This document shows positions 9,104 through 18,053 of a stretch of 64,000 nt of DNA, piece by piece. The notes below the pieces were generated by a model. The model saw only the letters and a program-made list of their open reading frames with translations, did not search any database and had not been told where the DNA came from. Location: NCBI GenBank assembly GCA_021203805.1, contig JAJQAM010000046.1, forward strand, positions 13,881 to 77,880, read 5' to 3'. The number at the start of each line of letters is the position of its first letter. Position 1 is the first letter of the stretch. Source of the stretch: Coprobacillus sp. (GTDB lineage Bacteria > Bacillota_I > Bacilli_A > RFN20 > CAG-826). A program made the position numbers and the translations under genes.

Positions 9104-10537
9104 TTAATACGCTTTAGCGATATAACAGACCTTCTCGGCCTTCTTTCCGCAGACAACGCACTTATCGTCTACTGGAAGCTGATTAAACGGCATGCAGCGG
9201 ATGGTCGCGGTGGTATCATCTTTTATTTTCTTCTCGCACTCAGGGTCGCCGCACCACATGGCTTTCGCATATCCTTTGTTCTCGTTCATAAGTTTAACGA
9301 GTTCATCGTAGGAGTGGACTTCACTAGTGTGTTCATTAAGGAAGCACTCTGCTTTCTTATACATCTCGTTATGAATTGTTTTAAGAAGAGAATTAATTGA
9401 TTCTACGAGGCTATCTCTACTTACCGTAATTTTTTCTCCATCATTTCTCTTAACGAGCGTCACATTTCCTTTTTCGATGTCACGGGGACCAATTTCTAAG
9501 CGAATCGGCACTCCTTTCATCTCATATTCAGAGAATTTCCAGCCCGCTGTCTTATCATCGCTCTCATCAATATCAACGCGAATCCCCGCTTTTTTAAGCT
9601 CGTCATAGACGAGGCGCGCCTCTTTAATTACTCCTTCTTTTTGCTGTGCAATCGGAATGATAATGACCTGAGTTGGAGCGACGTAAGGCGGTAGCACTAA
9701 GCCGTTATCATCTCCATGCATCATGATAACCGCTCCGATGAGCCTTGTAGATGTTCCCCATGAAGTTTCATGAGGCGTATAGATCTTCCCGTCTCTTCCC
9801 TGATAGGAGACATTAAAAGCCTTAGGGAAATCCGTTCCAAAGTAGTGGGTAGTGCCGCACTGAAGGGCCTTTCCATCCGGATTAAGAGACTCGACTGAAT
9901 AGGTTTCTTTCGCTCCGGCAAACTTCTCTTTATCAGACTTTATTCCTTTTAAAAAAGGAATAGCAAGGAGATCTCTTGCCATTGTGTCATAAACGTCAAG
10001 GATATTTAGGGCCTCATGACGGGCCTCTTCTTCGGTCTCGTGAAGAGTGTGACCTTCCTGCCAGAGGAACTCGCTTCCTCTTAAAAATGGTCTTGTGGTC
10101 TTCTCCCATCTCACCACTGAGCACCACTGATTATATAGAAGCGGTAGCTCTCTATATGAGGAGAGAATTCTTGAGTAGTACTCGCAGAATAACACCTCTG
10201 AAGTTGGCCTAATAATGAGCCTATCTTCAAGCTTATCTTCCCCTCCGATAGTGGCGATTAGAGTCTCTGGGGCAAAGCCTTTTACATGCTCTTTTTCCTT
10301 ATTAAAAAGGGACTCATTTATCACAAGCGGCATATAGACATTTTGATGTCCGCTTTCCTTAAGCTTTTTATCTAAATGCTCTTTAATATTTTCCCAAATC
10401 GCATACCCGTATGGCCTATATATGATAAAACCTTTCACTGAGGAGTAGTCCATAAGCTCGGCTTTTTTACAGACATCAGTGTACCATTTAGCAAAGTCTT
10501 CTTCTCTTGGGGTTATTGATTCATTTTTAATTTCCAT
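9104..10537 (-). CDS. proS: Prolyl-tRNA synthetase, archaeal/eukaryal-like short type
   Basis: Class II synthetase charging tRNA-Pro. The 477-residue length, lack of the INS editing domain, and C-terminal zinc-type domain (CGDPECE, CVVCGKKAEKVCYIAKAY ending in Tyr) mark it as the short archaeal-like ProRS also found in Mollicutes and some other bacteria. Motif 2 RPTSEVLFCEYYSRILSSYRELP and motif 3-like regions are intact. A strong Shine-Dalgarno AAGGAGC precedes the ATG. It is 16 bases downstream of the degenerate GGDEF-EAL gene and probably co-transcribed with it. Confidence 0.95.
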   Translation of the reverse strand: MEIKNESITPREEDFAKWYTDVCKKAELMDYSSVKGFIIYRPYGYAIWENIKEHLDKKLKESGHQNVYMPLVINESLFNKEKEHVKGFAPETLIATIGGEDKLEDRLIIRPTSEVLFCEYYSRILSSYRELPLLYNQWCSVVRWEKTTRPFLRGSEFLWQEGHTLHETEEEARHEALNILDVYDTMARDLLAIPFLKGIKSDKEKFAGAKETYSVESLNPDGKALQCGTTHYFGTDFPKAFNVSYQGRDGKIYTPHETSWGTSTRLIGAVIMMHGDDNGLVLPPYVAPTQVIIIPIAQQKEGVIKEARLVYDELKKAGIRVDIDESDDKTAGWKFSEYEMKGVPIRLEIGPRDIEKGNVTLVKRNDGEKITVSRDSLVESINSLLKTIHNEMYKKAECFLNEHTSEVHSYDELVKLMNENKGYAKAMWCGDPECEKKIKDDTTATIRCMPFNQLPVDDKCVVCGKKAEKVCYIAKAY

Positions 10538-10553
10538 ACTCTGCTCCTTATAT

Positions 10554-12326
10554 TTACTTAGTAATCTGGGCTATCTTATCGAGTTTCTTCTTTTCGATTG
10601 GGAGAATCATTTCGCTATAATATGATATAACGTCACTTGAAACTAAATCAATTCCTGATCGAATTATTAATTCGATCGTGGTCCAAGAATCGATATCAGT
10701 GGCGATGATTGGCTTCTTATATTTAAGAAGGGACTCGAGAAGCGAGTGAATTGAAAGCCTCGTCTTATTACTAGTTTTGACCTCTCCGATAAGAGAGGAG
10801 CCCACGACGAAGTAGTCAAAGTTACGATATATCTTCGTGTCTAAGAGAAGGTTACGGTCTCTCATCGAGATCGCGACTTCATATCCAAGGGCCTTGATTT
10901 CATCCATCTTCTGACTAAACACTTCGATATCATCTGCGTTTTGAGAGACATCTTGCTCGCTGAGTAAAATGACGAGATTTATATCATCAATACGCGGGAT
11001 CTGCGGGAATATTTCCACAATGTTATTGATATTGACCATCGAGACAGGATAGAAAAGTCTCGCTTTTTTATTTGGGGTTTCTATTGTGTATTTAGTTATT
11101 AAGCCCCTTGAAGCCTTGGCAAAGAGATCTCTATTTTGATTAAGCTCATAGGCATAATACATTGTCTCTTCAAAGTTCACAAAAGGCGTGTCAAAGAGCC
11201 TAATGTCAGAGAAGTAGCCGTATGTTGATTTCTCCTTAGAGTCCACAACCGGTCTAAAGACATAGTGCATGAGATTATTCTTGATGAGTCGATTAATATA
11301 TTCTTCATACTGAGAGAAGTTCGTCTCTTGATAGGAAGAGATAGTCTGATAAATATAGAAGGGTTTACTTTCCTGATGAGCGTAGGTCGCTGCGCTTTGC
11401 GCCTCTTTTACTAGTGAATTATAGTTATGATAGAAAGCGGAGATAGGAACCACACCTATAGAATAGGTGAGTCTCTCTTTAAAGCCGTTTACTTCAATGG
11501 CTTTATTAAGCGCTTTGATAACGGAGGAGACGAGTTGAAGGGCTTCATCGGTATTACTAGTGGTAAAGTCAAAGATAAAGAGCTCGTTTTCATTCATCTC
11601 TAGAATCTTACGGGGATGACGGGTGTCATTTGCAAATGGATAGATCTCGTTTCTAAGGGTCATTGCGATAAAGCCTTCCTCTTTATCAGTATTTAAAACC
11701 GACTGCTTAAGATGGAAGAAGCGGACGCAGTAGGCATATCCACCGGTATGTTTCATGCTATTAATTTGCTTTGAAATTGTATTTTGATCGGTAATACCTG
11801 TTTTTCCTTTATAGCTCTTTTTCTTCTTTGGAGAGTTAAGAGGAGTAATGTATTTAAGAATATGAGACTCTAGATGGATGAGCCCGCTTTCTTTGTCGTA
11901 ATGGAGGAATTTAAGAAGCGAGAAATAGTTAGTCTTATCTTTTTTAATATGGATGTCCGCTTGGAGGTAGTGCTCGACGCTTTTCGGGTCCGTGCATATA
12001 TCGGTTAGCCATTTTTTTACTCTTTCCGAGTCATTAGGATGAAAGCTATTAAAGAAGGTAATCGTGTCCACTGTTTCCTTACTTCTAAGATTCGTCTTAT
12101 TAAAATAGGTCACCATTTCGTTTTTAGAGTCGATGATATAAATTCTTGAGGTATTAGACTCATTTAGAATTTGGTCCTGCTTTGCTTTATTATGATGACG
12201 GATAGCGAAAAAGGAGATAACAAAGGCCACGATAACAATAAGAGCGAATAAAATCACACCAAAAAGGAGATCGAAGGCCAAATCATTAAAGTTCCAGTAG
12301 TCGATATAAACATTTGCTTGATTCAT
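10554..12326 (-). CDS. Membrane-anchored degenerate GGDEF-EAL domain protein
   Basis: 590 residues: a membrane helix near 17-43, a PAS-like region near 60-160, a GGDEF-like domain near 165-325 and an EAL-like domain near 340-585. In the GGDEF slot (LEMNENELFIF, 242-252) the signature is N-E-N-E-L. The downstream YSIGVVPIS and LVKEAQSAATYAHQES still match the family. In the EAL slot GYFSDIR (370-376) aligns with GYEALLR, with Phe in place of the catalytic Glu. Neither cyclic-di-GMP synthesis nor hydrolysis is expected, so a ligand-sensing or scaffolding role is inferred. It precedes proS in the same direction. Confidence 0.72.
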   Translation of the reverse strand: MNQANVYIDYWNFNDLAFDLLFGVILFALIVIVAFVISFFAIRHHNKAKQDQILNESNTSRIYIIDSKNEMVTYFNKTNLRSKETVDTITFFNSFHPNDSERVKKWLTDICTDPKSVEHYLQADIHIKKDKTNYFSLLKFLHYDKESGLIHLESHILKYITPLNSPKKKKSYKGKTGITDQNTISKQINSMKHTGGYAYCVRFFHLKQSVLNTDKEEGFIAMTLRNEIYPFANDTRHPRKILEMNENELFIFDFTTSNTDEALQLVSSVIKALNKAIEVNGFKERLTYSIGVVPISAFYHNYNSLVKEAQSAATYAHQESKPFYIYQTISSYQETNFSQYEEYINRLIKNNLMHYVFRPVVDSKEKSTYGYFSDIRLFDTPFVNFEETMYYAYELNQNRDLFAKASRGLITKYTIETPNKKARLFYPVSMVNINNIVEIFPQIPRIDDINLVILLSEQDVSQNADDIEVFSQKMDEIKALGYEVAISMRDRNLLLDTKIYRNFDYFVVGSSLIGEVKTSNKTRLSIHSLLESLLKYKKPIIATDIDSWTTIELIIRSGIDLVSSDVISYYSEMILPIEKKKLDKIAQITK

Positions 12327-12334
12327 ATAGGCAT

Positions 12335-12343
12335 ATTATAACA
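12335..12343 (-). promoter_or_regulatory. Extended -10 giving a leaderless start at 12326
   Basis: On the minus strand TGT-TATAAT lies 8 bases before the ATG at 12326, with no Shine-Dalgarno. Confidence 0.65.
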
Positions 12344-12410
12344 CTTTTTATGAATTTTCCATTCATAAAGAAAACCATAATAAATATTCACATAAAGTCG
12401 CTATTTTTAT

Positions 12411-12419
12411 GGTATAATC
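12411..12419 (+). promoter_or_regulatory. Extended -10 promoter of tRNA-Ser(CGA)
   Basis: TGG-TATAAT ends 8 bases before the first base of the tRNA, so transcription would start at or beside the mature 5' end. Confidence 0.65.
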
Positions 12420-12427
12420 AATCGCAT

Positions 12428-12518
12428 AGAGGAATACCCAAGCGGCCGAAGGGGGCAGTTTCGAAAACTGCTAGGAGATTAACGTCTCGCGGGGGTTCGA
12501 ATCCCCCTTCCTCTGCCA
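12428..12518 (+). tRNA. tRNA-Ser(CGA)
   Basis: 91 bases, class II with a long variable arm and encoded CCA. Acceptor AGAGGAA pairs with TTCCTCT, discriminator is G. The anticodon stem GCAGT/ACTGC has loop TTCGAAA, giving CGA (reads TCG). Confidence 0.96.
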
Positions 12519-12551
12519 GTAATAATTATTAATCTATTTAATAATTCATAC

Positions 12552-12580
12552 TTGATAATTATAAGCGTTTACATTACAAT
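12552..12580 (+). promoter_or_regulatory. SigA-type promoter of the DUF21/CBS gene pair
   Basis: TTGATA, 17-base spacer, TACAAT. The -10 ends 17 bases before the ATG at 12598, so the predicted leader is about 10 bases and has no Shine-Dalgarno. Confidence 0.7.
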
Positions 12581-12597
12581 AATTAACCGATAAAAAA

Positions 12598-13731
12598 ATG
12601 GAACCTGAACTGTTAGCTGATGCTCCTATAGATCCTCTGAGTAGTCTGACCATATTTGCCGAAGATGCTTCGTCAAGTGGCTCGATTTTTTCTTTGCCTA
12701 ACTGGGCCTGCTGGCTTCTCATTGTTTTAATGGTCATCGTCTGCGGGATTCTCTCAGGAAGCGAAAACGCTTTTGATAACTGCAATAAATATCACTTTAA
12801 GGTATTAGCCGATAAAGGCAAAGTAACTGCGAAATTAATAACAAGATTTATAGATAAGTTTGATAATACGCTTACCACTGTTTTAGTGGCTAATAACGCC
12901 ATTCAAACTCTTATGTCCTTCCTTGGGGCCATGGTTTTCTACGGCATGTTTAAGGGAGAGAACGCTGAGACCCTAGAGGCCATTGTCGCCACTATTGTGA
13001 TGGCGGTTATTGTCTACGTTTTCTCGGATACGATTCCTAAAATCCTGTCCGATAAGATTCCTAACGTCATGGTCTATGTCCTAGTCTGGCCGGACTTTAT
13101 CCTGTCTATTATCATCTGGCCAGTGGCCATCTTATTCCGTCTTATGCTTAAGGGAGTGCAAAAACTCTTCCACTTTAAGGATGAGTCTATCCTGACTAAG
13201 GAAGACTTCATTGAAAAAGCAGATGAAGCGCTTTCTACCGAAAACTTTAATAATGAAGAAGAAGAGCTCTTTGAGGATAATGAGATTGCCCTAATTGATA
13301 GAACTTTCTCTTTTGACACGATTCCCGCTTCTGAGGTTTACACTCCTCTTAATAAGATGGTGTCAATTGACGCGAAAGACCTAAACGCCAAATACGTTAA
13401 TAGTTTTATCTTACTTAATGAATACTCCCGTTTCCCTGTCTATGACGGAAGGAAGAATAATATCGTGGGAGTCCTTTCTATTAATAACTACTTTAAGGAA
13501 TATGGACTTGATCCCCACGTGGATGTGAGAAGCGTTCTTCTCCCGCCTGTTTTTGTCTATGACGACGAAAAAATTGATGAAGTCTTTAATACGATGAATA
13601 GCGAGCAAATCCATCTCGCTATCGTAAAAAATAGAGAAGAAAAGGTTATTGGAATGATTACCCTTGAGGATGTCCTTGATGTCCTCGTGGATAAAAATAA
13701 TCCAGCACCCGTGGGAGATAGTGTCTTATGA
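12598..13731 (+). CDS. DUF21/CBS-pair membrane protein (hemolysin-C/CorC-like), short form
   Basis: Inner-membrane CNNM/CorC-superfamily protein, a group linked to Mg/Co efflux and ion homeostasis. After a ~35-residue N-terminus it has a DUF21 domain with three or four helices (WACWLLIVLMVIVCGILSGS, then VATIVMAVIVYVFSDTIPK, then a pair near 160-190) and a CBS pair from ~240 to 370. It ends right after the second CBS motif and lacks the CorC_HlyC C-terminal domain that its neighbour has. Its TGA stop overlaps the start of that neighbour (ATGA), so the two are translationally coupled. Confidence 0.87.
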   Translation: MEPELLADAPIDPLSSLTIFAEDASSSGSIFSLPNWACWLLIVLMVIVCGILSGSENAFDNCNKYHFKVLADKGKVTAKLITRFIDKFDNTLTTVLVANNAIQTLMSFLGAMVFYGMFKGENAETLEAIVATIVMAVIVYVFSDTIPKILSDKIPNVMVYVLVWPDFILSIIIWPVAILFRLMLKGVQKLFHFKDESILTKEDFIEKADEALSTENFNNEEEELFEDNEIALIDRTFSFDTIPASEVYTPLNKMVSIDAKDLNAKYVNSFILLNEYSRFPVYDGRKNNIVGVLSINNYFKEYGLDPHVDVRSVLLPPVFVYDDEKIDEVFNTMNSEQIHLAIVKNREEKVIGMITLEDVLDVLVDKNNPAPVGDSVL

Positions 13732-15116
13732 GTTTCGCTGGGCTTGTTGCTTTATACACTGTGATTATCGTGGTCCTTATCCTCCTCTCCTTTTACTTTT
13801 CGGTGGCGGATATGGCGTACGGGTCTGTTACCCTATCAAGGATGGAAAGAATTGCGGAAAAAGGCGATAAAAAAGATAAGACCGCCGCTAAACTAAAGCG
13901 TCACTATGATAAGACGATTTCCACCATTCTTTTCTATAACGATGTGTGTAATGCCGGTATTGATATCTTCGCCACCTTCCTAGGAGTGTTAATTGCCACG
14001 CAGTATGACTGGAGCATGTCGGCTGCTAACGCTGGTCTTATATTCTCTCTTATCGCTCTCATCTTTAAGGTCGCCTTTGGCGATATAATCGCTAAGTCCA
14101 TAGGTAAAGTCTATAATTACCGCTTAGCAAGGCTCTACGCCCGGGTGATTAATGTCCTCTATTATATTTCTATTCCTATCACTTATCTTGTCGGTGGGTT
14201 TGGCTCTTTAGTGACTTACCCTATTACTAATAATGTGAAGGAAAACGTCACTAATGATGAAGACCTACAAGAGATGGTGGATGAGATTGAAGAGGAAGGA
14301 ACCGTTGATGAAGAAAAAGCGGAAATGCTAAGAGGGGCAATTGACTATGCCACCACAGAGCTTTATGAGATTATGACCCCTAGAGCTAAGATCTACGCCG
14401 TTGATAAAACAAAATCAGTATCTAAGATTCTCTCTGATGAGAAAGCCTTTGCTCACTCCCGTATCCCTGTCTATGAAGAGAGTATTGATAACATTATTGG
14501 ATACGTTAGAATGAGAGATCTCATCGCTCTTAAGATTCAAAAAAAGGAAGATATCACCCCAATTATTGAAAATATCCCTATTTTCCCTCGAACAGAGGAA
14601 ATTAATGATATCCTTGCTTACTTCAATGAGCATCACTCTCATATTGGAGTGGTCCTTGATGAATATGGAGGCACTGAGGGAATTGTTACTAAAGAAGATA
14701 TCGTTGAGGAAATCGTTGGCGACATATGGGACGAGACTGATGACCCTGAAGAGCTTCTCGATGAAAAGACAGACGGCACCTTCATCGTGGACGGGAGTAT
14801 GAACCTAGAAGATTTCTGCGCTGAGTTTGATATCGACTACGACGAGATCGATACCGAGTATGTCACAATTGGCGGCTTTATGATTGAGCTTCTCGATGAT
14901 AGGTTTGCTAATGTTGGGGATGAAGTCTGGCTTGACGGCGTGGGCCTTAAAGTTATCGCCACGGATAAAAATAGAACCGTGAAGAAGCTTCAGATTACTC
15001 CGAAAGTCGAGGAAGAGGATGATGATATCCCTATCCTTGCGGTTATGGGTAGACCTACTGAAAAAACGAGTAAAAACGAGCCTAAAAAAGACTCTAAAAC
15101 AAAGAAATCTAAGTAA
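13728..15116 (+). CDS. DUF21/CBS/CorC_HlyC membrane protein
   Basis: Full-length (462 residues) member of the same family as its upstream neighbour: DUF21 membrane domain (~1-180), the EEGTVDEEKAEMLRGAIDY linker helix, a CBS pair with MTPRAKIYAVD and GYVRMRDLIAL, DEYGGTEGIVTKEDIVEEIVGDIWDE, and a C-terminal CorC_HlyC domain (GTFIVDGSMNLEDF...). A charged Lys-rich tail follows. The two adjacent, coupled paralogues probably form a heteromer or arose by tandem duplication. Confidence 0.9.
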   Translation: MSFAGLVALYTVIIVVLILLSFYFSVADMAYGSVTLSRMERIAEKGDKKDKTAAKLKRHYDKTISTILFYNDVCNAGIDIFATFLGVLIATQYDWSMSAANAGLIFSLIALIFKVAFGDIIAKSIGKVYNYRLARLYARVINVLYYISIPITYLVGGFGSLVTYPITNNVKENVTNDEDLQEMVDEIEEEGTVDEEKAEMLRGAIDYATTELYEIMTPRAKIYAVDKTKSVSKILSDEKAFAHSRIPVYEESIDNIIGYVRMRDLIALKIQKKEDITPIIENIPIFPRTEEINDILAYFNEHHSHIGVVLDEYGGTEGIVTKEDIVEEIVGDIWDETDDPEELLDEKTDGTFIVDGSMNLEDFCAEFDIDYDEIDTEYVTIGGFMIELLDDRFANVGDEVWLDGVGLKVIATDKNRTVKKLQITPKVEEEDDDIPILAVMGRPTEKTSKNEPKKDSKTKKSK

Positions 15117-15131
15117 ATAGGATTTATTTTG

Positions 15132-16223
15132 CTATTTTTTCATCACTCCGATAAGGAGTTTTTTAATATTTTCGCTTTTTAGCATTTCATTTATATCGTT
15201 ATATGAAGAAATCTCTTTATTAAGGAGATACGTATGAAAGTTATTGATTAGAATATCGGTGAAATTCTCGTGTTTTGTATAGCTCACATCAAGCTTATTT
15301 ATCTCTTCAAAAAGATTAGTTATGAGGCAGCGCCTCGCAAGGGCGATCATTGAGGTTTCAAGCCAGTAGCTAAATTTAATATGAGGATATCTTTCCTCTA
15401 AGGGAATAATCCTAAGATACATTGGAAGACCCTCTCCCGCGTCATGCCACATATCGGAATAGACATAGTCAAACTTTCCTCTACTAAGCTCCTCTTTAAG
15501 ATAGACAAAGGCGTCCTGATAGAGAATCTTAATCTTATTCTTATTTTTGAAACGGCCTAATATATTCTCGTTAAAGAGATTAATGACTTCTTTGTTGTTC
15601 TCAAGAACAACAATATTTTTCACTTCGTCTTTAAGGGAGAGCATATATGGGAGATAGCCTAGCCCAAGCCCGCAGACAAGAACATTTCCCCTTGCCTCGC
15701 TTATCATCTCCTTCATGGTTTCGATTTCATTTGGATTGATACTCATCCAAATTACCCCTTTATCGATAAGAGCGAGATACTTATATTCCTCTTTAAAGTA
15801 GCCTATCTGAGAGTACTCCTCAAAGTAAGAAGATTCATCCACTTTGATCTCACTAAGCGGGAAGGGCTCATAGGGCTCGTAGTGAAGATAGGTAAGCTCT
15901 AAATTTCCCTCTTTTACTTTGTTAATTAAAAGGTTATTGAATGGATTTTCTCTGTATTCATTAATATCTAGCTCGTGAAGTTGACTAAGAAAATATCTCT
16001 CTCCTAACTCGCTATTTTCTTCATCTTCAAGATCGATTTGATAGTATTCCATCATCGTCTCATAAACGAGCTGTTTATCCATTTCCTCTTCTTCGCTGAC
16101 ATCAATATAAAAGCCGTCGCCATACATTTCGTTTAGCATATCCGCTACCGATAAATTGACTTCTTTAGCGTCGACGAGTTTATTAAATTCTTCTATGTCT
16201 TTTTTAGAGAGGGAAATTTTCAT
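15132..16223 (-). CDS. Uncharacterised protein with a SAM-methyltransferase/spermidine-synthase-like fold
   Basis: No family recognised with certainty. Residues ~185-290 look like a class I Rossmann methyltransferase core: VLVCGLGLGYLPYML (glycine-rich motif I) and IVVLENNKEVINLF (acidic end of strand 2, where the ligand ribose is bound), then KFDYVYSDMWHDAGEGLPMYLR, resembling polyamine-synthase-like proteins. The first ~180 residues are very acidic and match nothing I know. The 3' end converges on the CorC-like gene 15 bases away. Enzyme activity is not established. Confidence 0.55.
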   Translation of the reverse strand: MKISLSKKDIEEFNKLVDAKEVNLSVADMLNEMYGDGFYIDVSEEEEMDKQLVYETMMEYYQIDLEDEENSELGERYFLSQLHELDINEYRENPFNNLLINKVKEGNLELTYLHYEPYEPFPLSEIKVDESSYFEEYSQIGYFKEEYKYLALIDKGVIWMSINPNEIETMKEMISEARGNVLVCGLGLGYLPYMLSLKDEVKNIVVLENNKEVINLFNENILGRFKNKNKIKILYQDAFVYLKEELSRGKFDYVYSDMWHDAGEGLPMYLRIIPLEERYPHIKFSYWLETSMIALARRCLITNLFEEINKLDVSYTKHENFTDILINNFHTYLLNKEISSYNDINEMLKSENIKKLLIGVMKK

Positions 16224-16229
16224 ACCATT

Positions 16230-16235
16230 ATTATA
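16230..16235 (-). promoter_or_regulatory. -10 giving a leaderless start at 16223
   Basis: On the minus strand TATAAT lies 6 bases before the ATG at 16223. No Shine-Dalgarno. Confidence 0.6.
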
Positions 16236-16312
16236 TTGAAATTAATTGGTAGTGATAACAAAAACTAATTGATTAGTTTTTTATTTTTCTTTAAATAATA
16301 CTTACTTGCTAT

Positions 16313-16318
16313 TATAAT
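16313..16318 (+). promoter_or_regulatory. -10 giving a leaderless start at 16327
   Basis: TATAAT lies 8 bases before the ATG at 16327; the intervening CACTTGTT has no Shine-Dalgarno. Confidence 0.65.
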
Positions 16319-16326
16319 CACTTGTT

Positions 16327-17394
16327 ATGGATTTAGTGAAAGCCTATTGTCCCTATTGTCATAAAGAGCATTCTAAGGATGACCCTATTTTTATTAATCC
16401 CGAAGAAAAAACCGCGATTTGCCCTAACTGTCTTAATGAGTTTAAGACAAAACAGGGCATAAAGCTTTTTGATACTTATATCTCTCTTCTCCTTCATGAC
16501 GCCTATTACACACTAGAGAAGATTAATGACTATGAGATGGCCTACCGTAAATTTGCGGACATTCTTGAAATCGATGAGTCCTGCTGCGCCGCTCGTGAAG
16601 GAAGAATTATTGCCCTCATTTATCTTTCCACTATGGAGTTTCCTCAAATCCAAAACGCACAGATCATGTTTGAAAAGGATCTCGTGCAGTATCTTAAAAA
16701 TAGACCCGCTAAACTCGTCCCTTTTATTCGAAGAGTGAACGAAACCCTTAACGTTTATGATTCAATGCTCCTTCATAAACTCTCTAATCAGGGACTATTC
16801 TATACAATTGATGGTCTTCGTTTTTATATGAGTCAGATCGTTGATATCATTAAGTTTAAGATCTCAATTCTTCAATATCTAGAGAGAATTAGCACTAGGG
16901 CTAAAGATAATAGCGGAGTAGTGGAGCTAGTAGGTCAGGTAACTAATGAGTGCAATAAATTAAATGGCTTTCTCTCTATGAGCGAGCATTACTCCCCAAG
17001 TGGTGACACTTATAACGTTATCTCTATAAATCATGAAACAGGGGAGGCTCTTATTACGAGAGCGGTGTCCGCTTTCGATACATCAAAAGATGTAGGCCGC
17101 TACGGCACTAACTCCTATTTTACTAAGCAGAAAAAGCCTAAAAATAAAAACGAGATCTTTCACTCAAGAAGTAGCTTATATTCCTTCATGAATTCCCTCG
17201 TATCGCTTGGATGGCTGAGCCTTGTCCTTGCTTTCCTCTCTTTTGTTAATACCTTCTTAGTAATCTTCTTTACTGATATTAGCTATCTTCCCTATATCTT
17301 TGGTCCTCTTACTATTGTTTTATTTATTCTTGGACTTATAATGCTTCTAGTCCACCGCAATAAGTTCCATCAGTATTATAAAGAAGACAAGTAG
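16327..17394 (+). CDS. Zinc-ribbon membrane protein of unknown function
   Basis: 355 residues. The N-terminus is a zinc ribbon: CPYCHKEH near residue 8 and CPNC near 36. The middle (50-270) is helical and includes one TPR-like stretch (YEMAYRKFADILEIDESCCAAREG). Two membrane helices lie at the C-terminus (~293-315 and 320-342), followed by a basic tail. No function can be assigned. The 3' end converges on rdgB with a one-base gap. The mRNA is predicted to be leaderless. Confidence 0.65.
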   Translation: MDLVKAYCPYCHKEHSKDDPIFINPEEKTAICPNCLNEFKTKQGIKLFDTYISLLLHDAYYTLEKINDYEMAYRKFADILEIDESCCAAREGRIIALIYLSTMEFPQIQNAQIMFEKDLVQYLKNRPAKLVPFIRRVNETLNVYDSMLLHKLSNQGLFYTIDGLRFYMSQIVDIIKFKISILQYLERISTRAKDNSGVVELVGQVTNECNKLNGFLSMSEHYSPSGDTYNVISINHETGEALITRAVSAFDTSKDVGRYGTNSYFTKQKKPKNKNEIFHSRSSLYSFMNSLVSLGWLSLVLAFLSFVNTFLVIFFTDISYLPYIFGPLTIVLFILGLIMLLVHRNKFHQYYKEDK

Positions 17395-17395
17395 A

Positions 17396-18001
17396 CTACT
17401 TACTAATTAGTCCGTTTATCCTAAGATAAGTTAAGACCTTCTTAAGCGCTCTTGCGCGGTGGGAGATCTTATTTTTTTCCTCTTCGCTAAGCTCGGAAAA
17501 TGCCTTTTCTTCCTCTCTTACATAAAAGATAGGGTCATAGCCAAAGCCGCCTTCTCCCTCTCTTATTTCGCCGCTGATTTCCCCTTCTATTTCCCCAGTA
17601 AAATAAAGGGGCTTATCCTCAACGTTTAAGAGACACATCGTGCACTTAAACCTTGCTTTTCTATTTGAATTTCCCGCTAAATCCTCAATTATTTTATTCA
17701 TTGCGGCCCTATTTGACCCGCATTCTTTCATATACCTAGAGGAGTGAACACCCGGTCTACCCTCTAGTGCTTCAACCTCTAGCCCCGAATCATCCGCGAG
17801 GACTGGGTAAGATGTATATTTACTGACCGCCTCCGCTTTTATAAGAGCGTTTTCTTCATAGGACGAGTCACCTTCATTCATCTCGATATCTAAATTAAGG
17901 TCGCTTAGTCCATAAACGATAATCCCGTGGGGAGAAAGTATATCTCTGACTTCTTTTACCTTCCCTTTATTATTTGTGGCTAGTATTATCTCGTAGTTCA
18001 T
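17396..18001 (-). CDS. rdgB: dITP/XTP pyrophosphatase, RdgB/HAM1 family
   Basis: House-cleaning nucleoside triphosphate pyrophosphatase that removes dITP, ITP and XTP. ILATNNKGKVKEVRDIL is the hallmark N-terminus; YPVLADDSGLEVEALEGRPGVHSSRY and GGFGYDPIFY are the substrate and metal-site motifs; SHRARAL is at the C-terminus. The length of 201 residues is typical. The start ATG is preceded by TAAAAT with a 6-base gap, so it has its own promoter downstream of the tRNA-Gly terminator. Confidence 0.95.
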   Translation of the reverse strand: MNYEIILATNNKGKVKEVRDILSPHGIIVYGLSDLNLDIEMNEGDSSYEENALIKAEAVSKYTSYPVLADDSGLEVEALEGRPGVHSSRYMKECGSNRAAMNKIIEDLAGNSNRKARFKCTMCLLNVEDKPLYFTGEIEGEISGEIREGEGGFGYDPIFYVREEEKAFSELSEEEKNKISHRARALKKVLTYLRINGLISK

Positions 18002-18007
18002 ATCTCT

Positions 18008-18013
18008 ATTTTA
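18008..18013 (-). promoter_or_regulatory. -10 giving a leaderless start of rdgB
   Basis: On the minus strand TAAAAT is followed by AGAGAT and the ATG at 18001 (6 bases). Confidence 0.45.
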
Positions 18014-18021
18014 TCTTTTTT

Positions 18022-18051
18022 ATAAAATAAAAAACACTATCCTAGTGTTTT
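18022..18051 (-). terminator. Terminator of tRNA-Gly
   Basis: On the minus strand stem AAAACACTA, loop GGA, stem TAGTGTTTT, then TTTATTTTAT. Confidence 0.85.
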
Positions 18052-18053
18052 CC

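Noticed and set aside
17386..17400. Short palindrome (AAGTAG-A-CTACTT) between convergent genes
   Set aside because: It is formed by the two overlapping stop regions and has no U tract, so I do not call it a terminator.
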